A DNA stretch of 64,000 bases from Carnegiea gigantea (Eukaryota > Streptophyta > Magnoliopsida > Caryophyllales > Cactaceae), in the NCBI GenBank assembly GCA_029747015.1, contig JAKOGI010000825.1, positions 134,501-198,500 on the forward strand, written 5' to 3'. The translations under genes were made by a program, and so were the position numbers. Positions 34,506 through 46,850 of this stretch are shown in pieces. The notes beneath the pieces were generated by a model. It saw only the letters and a list, made by a program, of their open reading frames with translations. It had not been told where the DNA came from and searched no databases. The first letter of the stretch is position 1. Each line of letters opens with the position of its first letter.

Positions 34506-37028
34506 TGTAATGCCCCAAAGATACATCAATCACTGTTTGCATATCTTTCACTAGTTTTCCCCAATGGAAGTGTTAACCTAAATGATTAGACATTACTGCC
34601 GTCCAGTTAAGGACAAGGCTTTACTTTTACATGATAACTGAGCCATAATAATCAATGTTTACCATCAAAGGCATTCACACCATCACAACCTATCAAACCA
34701 TTTCGATAAATATAGAAATTGTTCTAACATCAAAACCATACAAACATCTTAAGGATTACACCAAATATAGAATTCTGATAAAATATACAGTGTCAACTCC
34801 AAAATAATTCACAATACGGTAACATTTCAACGATAATACACCCCCATTCCATAAAGATTTCCTGGCTCACTTATCATCTTCAGCCGTTCTGCCTATCTGA
34901 GGGCGATTCAATGAACACTTTCCTAAAACAAAACACGAAAACATTTCGAAATGTGAGTCGAAGCTCAGTACATACATTCCTGTATTGTTAAACATTCATG
35001 AAACAAAAATTGATTAGGCCCGTATTGCAATTCATTTTTAATTAAACACAGGGAATAAGATGAATGTGAAACTGCATTGTCAATTATTATCTGATAGTGA
35101 ACCCCTGGTAGCTGTTGCGATCTGAAGATAAGTGTACGCCTGCCAAACCGATCAGGACCCCTGGTAACTGATGGGGTCACTAATTATGTGAGAAATCACT
35201 GATTAAACTGGTTCATTGATATAACTTACCAAAACATTATAATTTTGATAAATACGTGCTGATTTCTAAAGATGCAAGTAATGAATGTACCTGAAATTTT
35301 TAAATGTAAGCGCATGGAATAATATTATGCACAAAAGTGGAAGGAATGATAGATTAGGCCCGAATTCTGTACAAAATTATCGTTGTAGGAACATACGGTT
35401 AGCAAAAATATTTATTTCATAGCTAATAATTTAGAAAAAACAAAGTAAGCATAATAGAGGCTTAGGAAGAATGACTCATAACTTAATCATCTGACCTTGG
35501 ATTGGGAATCAAAACCCCAATATAGAAATCTTAAGAAGTCCCAAAAATCGTTCATTTAGAACACCAAGCTTGATTCCCTCAATAGGATTTCCAAAATGGG
35601 GCTAGAACTAAAGCATGTCAGTTTTGGTCCATTCTGCGCAGTTTTGGTAAAATGATCATAGCTTTTTTCCCAGACCTCGGATTAAGGTGATTTAAGAGCC
35701 CTTTGAAAGCTAACACACTGAGATATCTACCCACCAAAAATCATAATTTTTGGTTGGTCCGTGCATTACCAATTTATTGCCAAATTCTGCCCTATTTTCT
35801 TGAAATTTCCAGCCCTCATTGTTTTAGCTTTTCCCTCTCTTTTTCACCCAAATTCTCAACTTAAACCATACTTTAAAAGCATGAAAGGAAGCTTTGGTCC
35901 ATCCCAACAGCATACAAAATCACCACACTCAAACTCACTTCATAATCATATCTAAAAGAGATCACTTTTCAATCAAACATCCACATAAACCAAGCTTAAG
36001 GCTAAATTAATCCAAACCATACATTATTTGGCAAAACCCTAGTTTAAGACCAACTTGGACTCTTCCAACTCATGTTAAATCACCAAAAACATCAACATAA
36101 ATACCAATAGATTAGAAGATGACCAAATCAAAGATAAAACAACCAAAATCTAACACTTTAACATTAAGCTTGCATGATCAAAGTTTAACCCTAACCTAGC
36201 ATGATCCAACCTCAACACCACCATGATCAACATCAAAATAACTCTTATTTCTTATCAAAACATCATAATCAACACTCAAAAACATCAAAACAAGAATCAA
36301 AACTAAAATAAAAATCAAAACCAACAAAAACAAATTTCAAGATTGCTCACTTTGAGTGCAAATAAGTTGAGATGGAGATAAGGTTTAGGGGTTTTGATGA
36401 TGGAGGATGATAGCTTGAGGTACTAGGATGTCAGAGGGGTTCAAAGATCACCGGAGCTGGCCAAAAACTAGACAAAAATAGCTCAAACCTGCTGCCCAGC
36501 TGAGTGCCGTGGGGGAGGAGAGAGAGAGGAGAGAGAAAATGAGTTTTGTATTGAATTGTATGTGTTTTGACTAATCAACCTGCTTGGCTGAGTTTATAGC
36601 TAGTAAAATCACCCTCGTTCAACTAACCATGGTTAAGTTTAACCATGGTAATTAGTTTGATTAATAGACAAACTTGTTGGGCTTCAAAACGGCCGAAATA
36701 AATTGGGTTTGAGAATAAAATGCTTCGTAACGATAACGTTTTTACGAAACTAAAAATTAAAACTTTGTAATATTACGGAAAACAAAATAAATTATGTAGG
36801 TGAAACTTGTTAGGGCCTACCATCAATTCGTCTAAAGTTTTCGTTAATCAATTGAATAAACAATTAAAATCCGAATTGCTAAATGAGGGCCCAAATAAAA
36901 TGGTGAATATATGAAATAAATGAAATGAGAAAAGAAAAATTATGAACATGAAGTAATTAAATAAATAAACATAATTAAATAATTTTAGGGTTGGGCTATT
37001 ACAGAAATTTTAGGGTTAGGCTATTACA
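34506..37028 (-). repeat. E2 3' LTR (element orientation)
   Basis: 2.5 kb, TGTAATGCCCC at its left edge and CTATTACA at its right edge. It is the partner of 52,683-55,244. The right edge contains a doubled ~24 bp motif (aattttagggttgggctattaca twice, once with a base change), also present in the other LTR. Confidence 0.92.
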
Positions 37029-37041
37029 GCTTTCCCCCCTT
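37029..37041 (-). other. E2 polypurine tract
   Basis: The minus strand reads AAGGGGGGAAAGC directly before the LTR, the priming site for plus-strand synthesis. Confidence 0.85.
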
Positions 37042-37077
37042 AAAGAGTTTTGCCCTCGAAACTTATGACTTTTTCAT

Positions 37078-37787
37078 CTAATGCAAGATTACCTCGAATA
37101 ATTGTGGATATTTGGCTTTCATTTCCTCTTCAGTCTCCCAGGTAGCTTCTTGGGATGTATGATTTGACCATAGCACTTTGACTAGAGGTATCTACTTGTT
37201 GCACAACTGCTTAATCCTGCGATCTAGTATTTGGATTGGTTGCTCTTCATATACTAAACCTGCAGTGATTTCAATAGGTTCAGGTTCAATGGCGTGGTTT
37301 GGGTATGGGGTATACTTTCTAAGCTGAGAGATGTGAAACACGTTATGCACGTGTTCTAGCGCTACCGAAAGATCCAGACGAAAAGCCACAGGATTCAACT
37401 TTTTAATGATTTCATATGGTCCAATATATCTTGGACTCAACTTGCCTCGCACCTCGAACTTTTTGATACCCTTAGTTGGTGATACCTTTAGAAAAACTTT
37501 ATCGGCCACTTGAATCTCCAAAGGCCTCCTTCTCTTGTCCGCATAACTCTTTTGTCGACTCTGGGCAACCTTAATATGTTCTCGAATCCTTCTTATTGTT
37601 TCCACAGTTTCCTGGATAATTTCAGGACCTAAAATCAATGCCTCATCCAAATCACTCCAGCACAGTGGGGTTCTACATTTCCTCCCATGTAGAGCTTCAA
37701 ACGGGGCCATTCTAATGGTGGACTGATAGCTATTATTATAAGAAAACTCCACGAAAGGTAAATCATCTTCTCATTTCCCTTGGAACT
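37078..37787 (-). pseudogene. E2 integrase C-terminal part and chromodomain
   Basis: The open frame 37,192-37,752 holds the end of the integrase core (F-S-Y-N-N-S-Y with M-A-P-F-E-A-L) and the C-terminal domain (D-K-V-F-L-K-V-S-P). After one in-frame TAG the chromodomain continues to a TAG at 37,078, with V-L-W-S-N-H and A-T-W-E-T-E. Chromodomains guide integration into heterochromatin. The left part of the integrase is at 44,724-45,018, beyond the E3 insertion. Confidence 0.85.
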
Positions 37788-38912
37788 TGATGGAGGTCCA
37801 TCTCCTATTATGATCCAAGGCCACCAAGGAAGCCCAAAAAGTCCAAGTCTCATGTCCAAGATACAAGAAATCAGCCTAGGTGAGCAAGGGAATTATTTTG
37901 TCAAAACTGGAATTTCAGCCATGCACAAACCCGATTTTGTGCACGTTATTTTCTAATCTTCCCGGGGCTAAAGTGGGGTTGCAAGAAGCCTAAGTTTAAG
38001 TTCAAGATGTGCTCTTTCCATCAAGACCTCTTGCAAGTCATTTGGAGATCATTTGACACCTCAAATCATCAAACAAAGTCAGCAGCTCCAACCTAGCGCT
38101 GAACTGGACACATCCGAAACTAGTGGTTGTTTGGTGGCCCATTTTTCCTCCATTTGGTTTAAAACTTTTATGGTTTGAAAGTACTTTAAAAATATTATCA
38201 AGTGGCCATAAAAAACCTCGGCCAAATTACACACATGAGGAGCTGTTAACCACCAAAATAAGGGATAAAACACCCTTTTATCCGGGTAATAGGCAGCCGG
38301 GTACAAAGAGAGAGGATTGAGGTGATTTTGCTCTAATCTATGCTTGGCCACTTGCAAGAGTCATCATGAAGAGTACTTAGCTGCAAAATAAGCTTCCCTC
38401 GGCCCCTAAGTCGACACATCATCCTCAAGATTAGCATTGAAGAGTTGTCAAGAGGAGGATGCATCTACCCTTTTATGTTTTGATTTGATCTTTGTATTTT
38501 TGCCTAGTTTAGCTTGTGATGTAGCCTAGGGCCTATGTTTTGAATTTTGAAAGCCTTGTATTAAGCCTCTAAGGCTCCCTTTGGCCGGGCACATTGCCAA
38601 GAATATTGAATGAAGTTGAGCTTTGCTCCTTTGAACTCCCAAACTCTCTTCTAGCTTATCTCTTCCTTGGCCGGGTTGAGTGGTGATCTAGTAAGAGTCT
38701 TAACTCCCGTTCTTGGTGGTGATTCTGTATCCAAGAGGGTGTTAAGGGCCCTAACATCATTCCTTGGTGGTGTTTCTGTATCCAAGGTGGGTGTTAGTTC
38801 CGGTTTGCTATCCACAATCAAGGGTGAGTTTGTGAATTCAAAGTTGTCTTGCTTTTGATTTGCAATCTTCTTCTATTTTCCCATCCTCTTGGTTCCCCTT
38901 GAGGATACATCA
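37788..38912 (+). repeat. E3 5' LTR
   Basis: 1,125 bp, starts TGATGGAGGTCC and ends GAGGATACATCA. Near-identical partner at 43,593-44,718. Confidence 0.95.
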
Positions 38913-38916
38913 TATT

Positions 38917-38930
38917 TGGTATCAGAGCTA
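38917..38930 (+). promoter_or_regulatory. E3 primer-binding site (initiator Met tRNA)
   Basis: TGGTATCAGAGCTA four bases after the 5' LTR. Confidence 0.88.
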
Positions 38931-39198
38931 AGGCTTCCCTAGGCCTAAGCTTGCTGCCCAACACCCTTCCAATCACCCAAACACATTTTCCTCACAAAGA
39001 AAACCAAAACCGTGCCCCACATTTTTCACTGAACAGAACTTCAGCACAGCCCCCCCGTGCTAAGACGCACGACCGTGCCACTTCTTCCACCAGCCACATT
39101 CTGACTTTCACCCAAAATCCAGAACTTAAGCACGGTCACCCCGTGCTACTGAGCACGACTGTGCCACTACCAGTTTGTGGTATTCTAACTTGTTCTAA

Positions 39199-42100
39199 CA
39201 TGGGTGCAACTAGCATGACCTTGGAGGAGAAGTTCGAAGTCCTCATGAAGAATTACGAGTCATTAAGGATACAAAATGAAGAAATCAAGGGCCAAAATGA
39301 GTATCTGAAGCACCAACTTGGAGAATCTTTGAAGCAAAAACGCAATGAGATTAGGAGTTCCCGATCTTCTAGCTCCTCCGATTCCGAGCAAGAAGTGAGA
39401 GCGGCCCCACACTCGAGCTCATCAAGTGAAGAAGAGGCCTATGGAAGAACGAGGAGTGGAAGGAGAACAACCTCACACCATGGAGACATCAAATTAGAGA
39501 TCCCGGAGTTCGAGGGGAGGCTAGACCCCGATGAGTTTTTGGAATGGTTGCAAACCGTTGAGAGGATCTTCGACTACAAGGAGATTTCGGAGGGAAATAA
39601 GGTAAAGCTTGTTGCCCTTAGACTTCGTAAATATGCTTCTCTTTGGTGGTCCAACCTTTGTGCTAAGAGAGCTAGGCAAGGGAAGGGAAAGATTCGAACA
39701 TGGGAGAAAATGAAAGCCAAACTTAAAGCCCGTTTCTTACCCCCATCTTACCTATAAGATAACTACTCCCAACTTCACAACCTTGTCCAAGGTAGCATGA
39801 GTGTCTAGGAGTATACTAGAGAGTTTGAAAAGTTATTGATCAAATGTGATTTGAGGGAGCCCGAAGAACAAACCATAGTGAGATATTTGGGAGGGTTAGA
39901 TCCTAGATATGCTCATGTGGTAGAGTTGTAACAATATACTACTTTGATGAGGTGTGTGTCTTAGCCCACAAAGTGGAACAACAAAGAAAATCCAAGCTTC
40001 ACAAAAGAGAACCTCTCAAACCCTTTCCCAAGAGCCAACCTTTCAATAAGGGGAGCTCTTACCCACCTCCTAAACCTACGGTTTCTACACCTTCACCTCC
40101 ACAAAAGAACCAAGCTCCACAAAAGAGTCCACCACCCCAAAACCATCCCAATCCTAGGCCAAATGACCAAAGAAGGTGTTTCAAGTGTTAAGGTCTTGGA
40201 CACATTACTTCGGAGTGTCCAAATAGGAGGGTTATCACCTTGGCCGAGTGGGATGAGAAGAGGGATGAAGTGGGAGCAGAGGAGGAAGAAAAGGAAGGCG
40301 TGTACTACATGGAGGAACAAGAGGAAGTAGTTGAAGAGGCGGATGAAGGAGAGCTACTTGTATTGAGGAGAACCTTGAGTACAAAAAGAGGAGAACTTGA
40401 AGAACAAAGAGAGAACATCTTTCACACAAGATGTACCATTCAAGGCAAAGTGTGTTCCCTCATCATTGATGGAGGAAGTTGTGCAAATGTAGCATCATTG
40501 ACTATGGTGGAGAAGCTTGGTCTTCAAGCTTCGGCTCATCATCACCCCTACAACATTCAATGGCTAAATCAAGGTAAGGGGTTGCAAGTTAATTCAAGAT
40601 GCTTGATCTCATTTTCAATTGGAAGGCATTACCATGATGAATTATGGTGTGATATCATCCCTATGGATGCATGTCACCTCTTGTTGGGTAGGCCTTGGTT
40701 GTTTGACCGGAAGGTTATGCATGATGGCTATTTGAATACCTACACCTTCCATAAGGATGGGAGGAAGATCACCCTTGTCCCATTAAGCCCTTCCCAACTC
40801 CACAAAAGCAAGCCTCAACCAAGCCATGACCATTCGGACATGCTCTTAGCCGTGAGTGAGCCTCTCCTTAAGGCTTCTCACCATGAATTCAAGGCCTTTA
40901 AGGAGTGGATTCTAGCCACCCTTGAAGAGTCTGAAACCCCCACACCATCACACCCCCTAGCCCTTTCCCTCCTTGAACAATTTAGCCATGTATTTCCCGA
41001 AGAAATACCCCCCGGCCTACCTCCACAAAGAACCATCCAACATCACATTGATCTCATACCCGGCTCCATCCTCCCAAACAAACTGGCTTACCGAATGAAC
41101 CCCAAAGAAACCTTGGAAATCCAAAGGCAAGTTGATGAGCTTATGGTCAAGGGGTTGATTAGAGAGAGCTTGAGCCCTTGTGCGGTTCCGACCCTCCTTG
41201 TACCAAAGAAAGACGGGAGTATGCGCATGTGTGTTGATAGTCGGGTAATCAACAAGATAACCATCAAGTATAGATATCCAATTCCCCGCCTTGAAGACAT
41301 GCTTGATGAGTTATATGGTTCTAGTGTGTTCTCTAAGGTGGATTTGAGGAGTGGTTACTACTAAATCCGCATTAGAGAAGGGGATGAGTGGAAAACGGCC
41401 TTCAAGACTAAAGGAGGCTTGTATGAATAGCTAGTTATGCCATTCGGTTTATCAAATGCTCCAAGTACATTTATGCGGCTCATGAACCAAGTGTTTCGGC
41501 CTTTCATTGGAAAATTTGTTGTGGTATATTTTGATGACATCCTAATCTATAGCAAGAATGAAGAAGAGCACCTTCAACATCTCACCCAAGTCATGAAGGC
41601 TCTAGAGAAGGAAAAGCTTTATGGCAACCTCAAGAAGTGCACATTTTTCACTCATGAGGTAACCTTCCTTGGTTACATTGTTACAAGTGAAGGCATCAAA
41701 GTGGATGAGAGCAAAGTGGAAGCAATTCGGTCTTGGCCAACCCCAAGGAGCATCCATGATGTGCGCAGTTTCCATGGGCTTGCCTCCTTCTATAGGCGGT
41801 TCATTAGAAACTTTAGCACTATTATGGCCCCTATGATCGAGGTTATCAAAGGTACAACATTCAAGTGGACTCCCAAAGCTCAAGAAGCCTTTGAAACCAT
41901 CAAGTCCAAGCTCACCCAAGCACCGGTTCTTGCCTTACCTTGTTTCGATAAAGTGTTTGAAGTAGAGTGTGATGCATCGGGAGTTGGCATTGGAGGAGTT
42001 CTCACTCAAGAGGGGCGACCCTTAGCCTTCTTTAGTGAGAAACTTTGTGACTCAAGGAGGAAGTACTCAACCTATGATAAGGAATTTTATGCCATTGTGA

Positions 42101-43761
42101 GGTGCCTTGAGCATTGGAATCATTACTTGGTGGCTAGTGAGTTCATCTTGCACTCGGATCATGAAGCCCTAAAATACATTCAAGGGCAACATAAGCTTAA
42201 CTCACGGCATGCCAAGTGGGTGAAGTTCCTCCAATCTTTCAACTTCACCATCAAGCACAAGTCCGGAAAGCTCAATCAAGGAGCCGATGCCTTGTCAAGG
42301 AGGCACTTGCTTTTATTTCAACTTGATGCTTGCATCCTTGGCTTTGAGCACTTAAAGTCCCTTTATGAGAATGATGAAGATTTGGGCGAACTCTACAAGG
42401 GGTGCCTTCGGCATCCCAAAGGAGACTTTCTCGTCCAAGATGGCTTTTTGTTCAAAGGCTCAAGATTATGTGTGCCTAAGTGTGGGACAAGAGAGCTACT
42501 CATACGTGAGGTTCATGGTGGATCTCTAGCCGGTCACTTTGGAGAGAACAAGACCCTTATGATGCTAAGGGAACATTACTATTGGCCGAGTATGAGCAAG
42601 CATGTACAAGATGTGTTGAAGAGATGTGCAACTTGCCAAGTTGCCAAAAGCCACCTCCTACCCCACGGCCTATACACTCCCTTACCCACTCTCAATCATC
42701 ATTGGGAAGATGTAAGCATGGACTTTGTCCTTGGCCTCCCTAGGACACAAAGGGGTAAAGATTCAATCTTTGTGGTTGTTGATCGTTTCTCTAAAATGGC
42801 CCATTTTATACCTTATACTAAGACCAATGATGCGACCCACATTGCCGAGTTATACTTCAAAGAAGTGATGAGGCTACATGGCATCCCTAGATCCATTGTC
42901 TCAGATAGGGATACCAAGTTCCTTAGCCATTTTTGGGTGACACTTTGGAAGAAGATGGGAACCAAGCTCAAGTATAGCACTTCATGCCACCCTCAAACGG
43001 ATGGGCAAACCAAAGTCACCAACCGGACTTTGGGAACTCTTTTAAGAGTGCTAGTAAAGTCCAATGTCAAAGCTTGGGACTTAGCCTTGCCACATGCCGA
43101 GTTCGCCTTCAACAAAACACCTAGCAAGGCCACGGGTTTATCTCCATTCAAGGCAGTCTATGGGTTGGATCCTTTGAGTCCTCTTGATCTTATCCCAAGA
43201 GAGATGAATGAGAAGCCTCATATGGAGGCTAGCAAACGAGTGGAAGAGATCCAAAAGCTCCATGAAACCGTGAGGGCCAAGATTGAGAAGGCAAATGCAT
43301 CATACAAGGACCATGCCAACAAGCATAGAAAGAAGATGGTGTTCCACCCCGGTGATTTGGTGTGGATTCATTTGAGGAAGGAACGGTTTCCTTCTAAGAG
43401 GAAGAGCAAGTTGATGCTAAGAGCCGATGGCCCCTTTGAGGTGTTAGAGCACATCAATGACAATGCTTACAAGATAAACTTGCCCGGTGATTATGGAGTT
43501 TCGGCCACTTTCGATGTAGCCGACCTTGGCCCTTATGAGGAGGATGGTCATCTTACCAATTTGAGGGCAAATTCTCTTCAACAAGGGGAGGATGATGGAG
43601 GTCCATCTCCTATTATGATCCAAGGCCACCAAGGAAGCCCAAAAAGTCCAAGTCTTATGTCCAAGATACAAGAAATCAGCCTAGGTGAGCAAGGGAATTA
43701 TTTTGTCAAAACTGGAATTTCAGCTGTGCACAAACCCAATTTTGTGCACGTTATTTTCTAA
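39199..43761 (+). pseudogene. E3 gag-pol, broken by single stops
   Basis: Gag probably starts at the ATG at 39,199 (M-G-A-T-S-M-T-L-E-E-K; the open frame extends upstream to 38,951), with coiled, Ser-rich and W-L-Q-T-V-E-R parts. A C-x2-C-x4-H-x4-C-type knuckle near 40,183-40,221 is cut by a TAA. Protease is at about 40,430-40,500 (I-I-D-G-G-S). RT has Y-F-D-D at residues 31-34 of the 774-codon frame 41,437-43,761, followed by RNase H (C-D-A-S-G) and integrase. In integrase the catalytic Glu reads Lys (D-G-Q-T-K at about 43,000-43,014). Stops lie near 39,756, 39,809, 39,931, 40,188, 41,362 and 41,428, plus one frameshift. Most stops are one transition from a sense codon. The frame ends inside the 3' LTR. 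Confidence 0.88.
43583..43592 (+). other. E3 polypurine tract
   Basis: AAGGGGAGGA immediately before the 3' LTR, inside the coding frame. Confidence 0.85.
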
Positions 43762-44718
43762 TCTTCCCAGGGCTAAAGTGGGGTTGCAAGAAGCCTAAGT
43801 TTAAGTTCAAGATGTGCTCTTTCCATCAAGACCTCTTGCAAGTCATTTGGAGATCATTTGACACCTCAAATCATCAAACAAAGTCAGCAACTCCAACCTG
43901 GCGCTGAACTGGACACATCCGAAACAAGTGGCTGTTTGGTGACCCATTTTTCCTCCATTTGGTTTGAAACTTTTATGGTTTGAAAGTACTTTAAAAATAT
44001 TATCAAGTGGCCATAAAAAACCTCAGCCAAATTACACACATGAGGAGCTATTAACCACCAAAATAAGGGATAAAACACCCTTTTATCCGGGTAATAGGCA
44101 GCTGGGTACAAAGAGAGAGAATTGAGGTGATTTTTGCTCTAATCTATGCTTGGCCACGTGCAAGAGTCATCATGAAGAGTAATTAGCTGCAAAAGAAGCT
44201 TCCCTTAGCCCCTAAGTCAACACATCATCCTCAAGATTAGCATTGAAGAGTTGTCAAGAGGAGGATGCATCTACCCTTTTATGTTTTGATTTGATCTTTG
44301 TATTTTTGCCTAGTTTAGCTTGTGATGCAGCCCAGGGCCTATGTTTTGAATTTTGAAAGCCTTGTATTAAGCCTCTAAGGCTCCCTTTGGCCGGGCACAT
44401 TGCCAAGAATATTGAATGAAGTTGAGCTTTGCTCCTTTGAACTCCAAAACTCTCTTCTAGCTTATCTCTTCCATGGCCGGGTTGAGTGGTGATCTAGTAA
44501 GAGTCTTAACTCCCGTTCTTGGTAGTGATTCTGTATCCAAGAGGGTGTTAAGGGCCCTAACATCATTCCTTGGTGGTGTTTCTGTATCCAAGGTGGGTGT
44601 TAGTTCCGATTGCCATCCACAATCAAGGGTGAGTTTGTGAATTCAAAGTTGTCTTGCTTTTGATTTGCAATCTTCTTCTATTTTCCCATCCTCTTGGTTT
44701 CCCCTTGAGGATACATCA
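43593..44718 (+). repeat. E3 3' LTR
   Basis: 1,126 bp partner of 37,788-38,912. Its first 169 bp are also coding (end of pol). Confidence 0.95.
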
Positions 44719-44723
44719 GAACT

Positions 44724-45018
44724 CCAATACACAAGCTCTTAACATGTCCTCCAGAATTTGATTCACTCTTTCAGTTTGCCCATCTGTCTCAGGGTGATAA
44801 GAGCTGCTGAAGTTCAATTTGGTCCCAAAGGCCTTTTGAAGGGCTTGCCAAAAACGAGTTTAGAATCTTTGATCCCTATCCGATACTATGTCTAAAGGGA
44901 TTCCATGTAGTCGGACGATCTCTTTAACATACAACTGGGCTAGTTTTTCAACTCCCCAGGTATCTTTGATTAGCAAAAAAATGGGCCGACTTGGTAAGTC
45001 GATCGACTATAACACAGA
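44724..45018 (-). pseudogene. E2 integrase core, middle segment
   Basis: Lies between the E3 and E4 insertions. The minus strand reads [10 protein letters not shown] at the right edge, and lower down a stretch matching the second half of the integrase core, with several stops. It joins 47,772 (upstream) and 37,782 (downstream) once the insertions and duplicated target bases are removed. Confidence 0.8.
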
Positions 45019-46202
45019 TGATGCATATTCCCATATGCATCATTTTTATTTAAGGTCAACTTCCAAGAAGAAAAGTGTCAAACAAGAGCGTGCATGGGAA
45101 CTCTCATGTTTTCTCTTATTATGTGAGTTCAAGGACTTTAGACACCATGAAGAAGTCAAGCAAGTGGCGAAAATCTGGATAAAACTCATATTCCTTCCGG
45201 AAGAATTGGTGCCCGATTCATCCCTGCGGAAGGTAATTTTTTTTGTGCTCATTTTTTGAACTAGCTCAAGTGGACCCACAACTTGAGGGGCCACATGGTT
45301 TTGAAGCTTAAGATGTCAGCTTTAAAATAAGCCCAATTTTATTTAATTTGGACGTCATTTGATTGGGCAAAGTAGCACTCAAAGGGAAGTTGTCCTGCTC
45401 CAGTCCAGTTCTGATATAGGTGTAATGTTCGAACCATAACTTTTGATCTACTTATCCAAATTGAGCAAATGAGCCCATTCTGGAAAATAGATTTCTAGGG
45501 CTTTCCAACAAGCCCAGAATCACCTGATTTGGACGTGTGTGCTGAGAGTTATGCTCAGTTGAAGTGGAGGCTACTGCAAGGATTAAATGCTGGGCAAATG
45601 AAGAGACTTTGGTTACATGACATCATGTGGATGACATCATGCACGACTTGGATGGATTTCTTCAGCTGATAGGAAGTTAGAATGTTCATTGTAACCTCCC
45701 CCATCCCTTTAAGTTGTGTCTTTTTATTTTTCCTAAGTCTTTTCAATTTTCTAGTTTTAATTGTTAGGAGTTTTTAAGTCTTTTGGTTATCTTTGTTTAG
45801 CCTATAAATAGGTGGGTTATGTAGTTGCATTTGAATTCAGAGTTGTAAGCTTTTCCAAGAGTAGTACAAACACCTTGAGAGTGATTCTCATTTGTGTCCC
45901 AAAAAAAATCCCTAGTTCTATATCTTGAATTTTGGCAAGTTCAAGTGGTGTTCTAGGTTCTCTTTTCTTTTCCAATTGGAGTGATTCCTTGGTGAAGACG
46001 AGAGGATTTGCCCAAGATCAAGTCCTTGAGTGGCTCCGCGAAGGATTATCTCAAGTGCAAGGTCTTGTTTATCCTTTGTTCTTTTTTGTTATTATTTTCA
46101 TTCCATCTCAATCAACCTTCCATTTTCTCTTTACTTTGGTTCAATTCTTATTTGGGTTTATTTAAGTTTGATTTGGTTCACTTACCACCCATATATACAT
46201 CA
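45019..46202 (+). repeat. E4 5' LTR
   Basis: 1,184 bp, TGATGCATATTCC...ATATACATCA. It holds a short palindrome at its start (atgcatattcccatatgcat) and a TATA-like tataaata near 45,802. Confidence 0.95.
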
Positions 46203-46204
46203 AT

Positions 46205-46222
46205 TGGTATCAGAGCAAGTTC
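46205..46222 (+). promoter_or_regulatory. E4 primer-binding site (initiator Met tRNA)
   Basis: TGGTATCAGAGCAAGTTC two bases after the 5' LTR. Confidence 0.88.
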
Positions 46223-46313
46223 AGAACTTGGCCTGAAACCCACGCCATCCACACGCCCAAAGCTCCTCAAAACACAAATCCAAATCCATTCCCTCAAAAC
46301 ACCCACTTTCGCA

Positions 46314-46850
46314 ATGAGAATTAGGAAAGATATGTCCCTTAGAAAAATCCTCAAACTACAAAAAGAGCTTGAAGCATTTGACCGCAGAACACAAGAAATA
46401 AACTGGGAAATGCAACAACAAGAAAGAGAACTTAATCTACTCACCGTCTTCTATATCTCTCTAGAGGTGATGCCCTGTGACCTCCTTCCCCAAAAGCTCC
46501 CATATTGTGAGCGTGACCCCTTTCTTGAGAGGCTTGCTAACCCTTTGAGTTTGAGGACAAACTCAAAACCACCCGGGGAGTATGATGCATATTCCCATAT
46601 GCATCATTTTTATTTAAGGTCAACTTCCAAGAAGAAAAGTGTCAAACAAGAGCGTGCATGGGAACTCTCATATTTTCTCTTATTATGTGAGTTCAAGGAC
46701 TTTAGACACCATGAAGAAGTCAAGCAAGTGGCGAAAATCTGGATAAAACTCATATTCCTTCCGGAAGAATTGGTGCCCGATTCATCCCTGCGAAAGGTAA
46801 TTTTTTTTGTGCTCATTTTTTGGACTAGATCAAGTGGACCCACAACTTGA
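46314..46850 (+). CDS. E4 internal ORF, gag-stub/pol-end fusion reading into the 3' LTR
   Basis: An uninterrupted frame of 178 codons from the ATG at 46,314. The first 40 residues (M-R-I-R-K-D-M-S-L-R, then many E/Q/R) look like a coiled segment of a gypsy Gag N-terminus. From about residue 55 the wording resembles the tail of a gypsy polyprotein, and from about residue 90 the frame is encoded by the 3' LTR. The same frame is open further upstream to 46,008 inside the 5' LTR. Whether any protein is made is unknown; it may simply be a relic of the deletion that formed E4. Confidence 0.4.
   Translation: MRIRKDMSLRKILKLQKELEAFDRRTQEINWEMQQQERELNLLTVFYISLEVMPCDLLPQKLPYCERDPFLERLANPLSLRTNSKPPGEYDAYSHMHHFYLRSTSKKKSVKQERAWELSYFLLLCEFKDFRHHEEVKQVAKIWIKLIFLPEELVPDSSLRKVIFFVLIFWTRSSGPTT

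Larger units (their letters stand above)
37788..44718 (+). mobile_element. E3: Ty3/gypsy retrotransposon nested in E2 integrase
   Basis: 6,931 bp, LTRs TGATGGAGG...ATACATCA, target duplication GAACT (37,783-37,787 and 44,719-44,723). It has a tRNA-Met primer site, gag-pol on the plus strand, a purine tract, and pol reading into the 3' LTR. Structure and wording suggest a chromovirus outside Tekay (CRM- or Reina-like); the clade is not secure without a tree. Several single stops and a changed integrase residue make it non-functional. LTRs differ by about 2-3% by eye. Confidence 0.93.

Noticed and set aside
38123..38357. ORFs on both strands within the E3 LTR (also at 43,884-44,111)
   Set aside because: They are repeated in both LTRs, have no known wording and lie opposite or beside the promoter part of the LTR.
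41602..41919. 105-codon minus-strand ORF
   Set aside because: Shadow of the E3 RT frame; no independent motif.
44888..45259. 123-codon plus-strand ORF
   Set aside because: Chimera crossing the E2/E4 border, not a gene.
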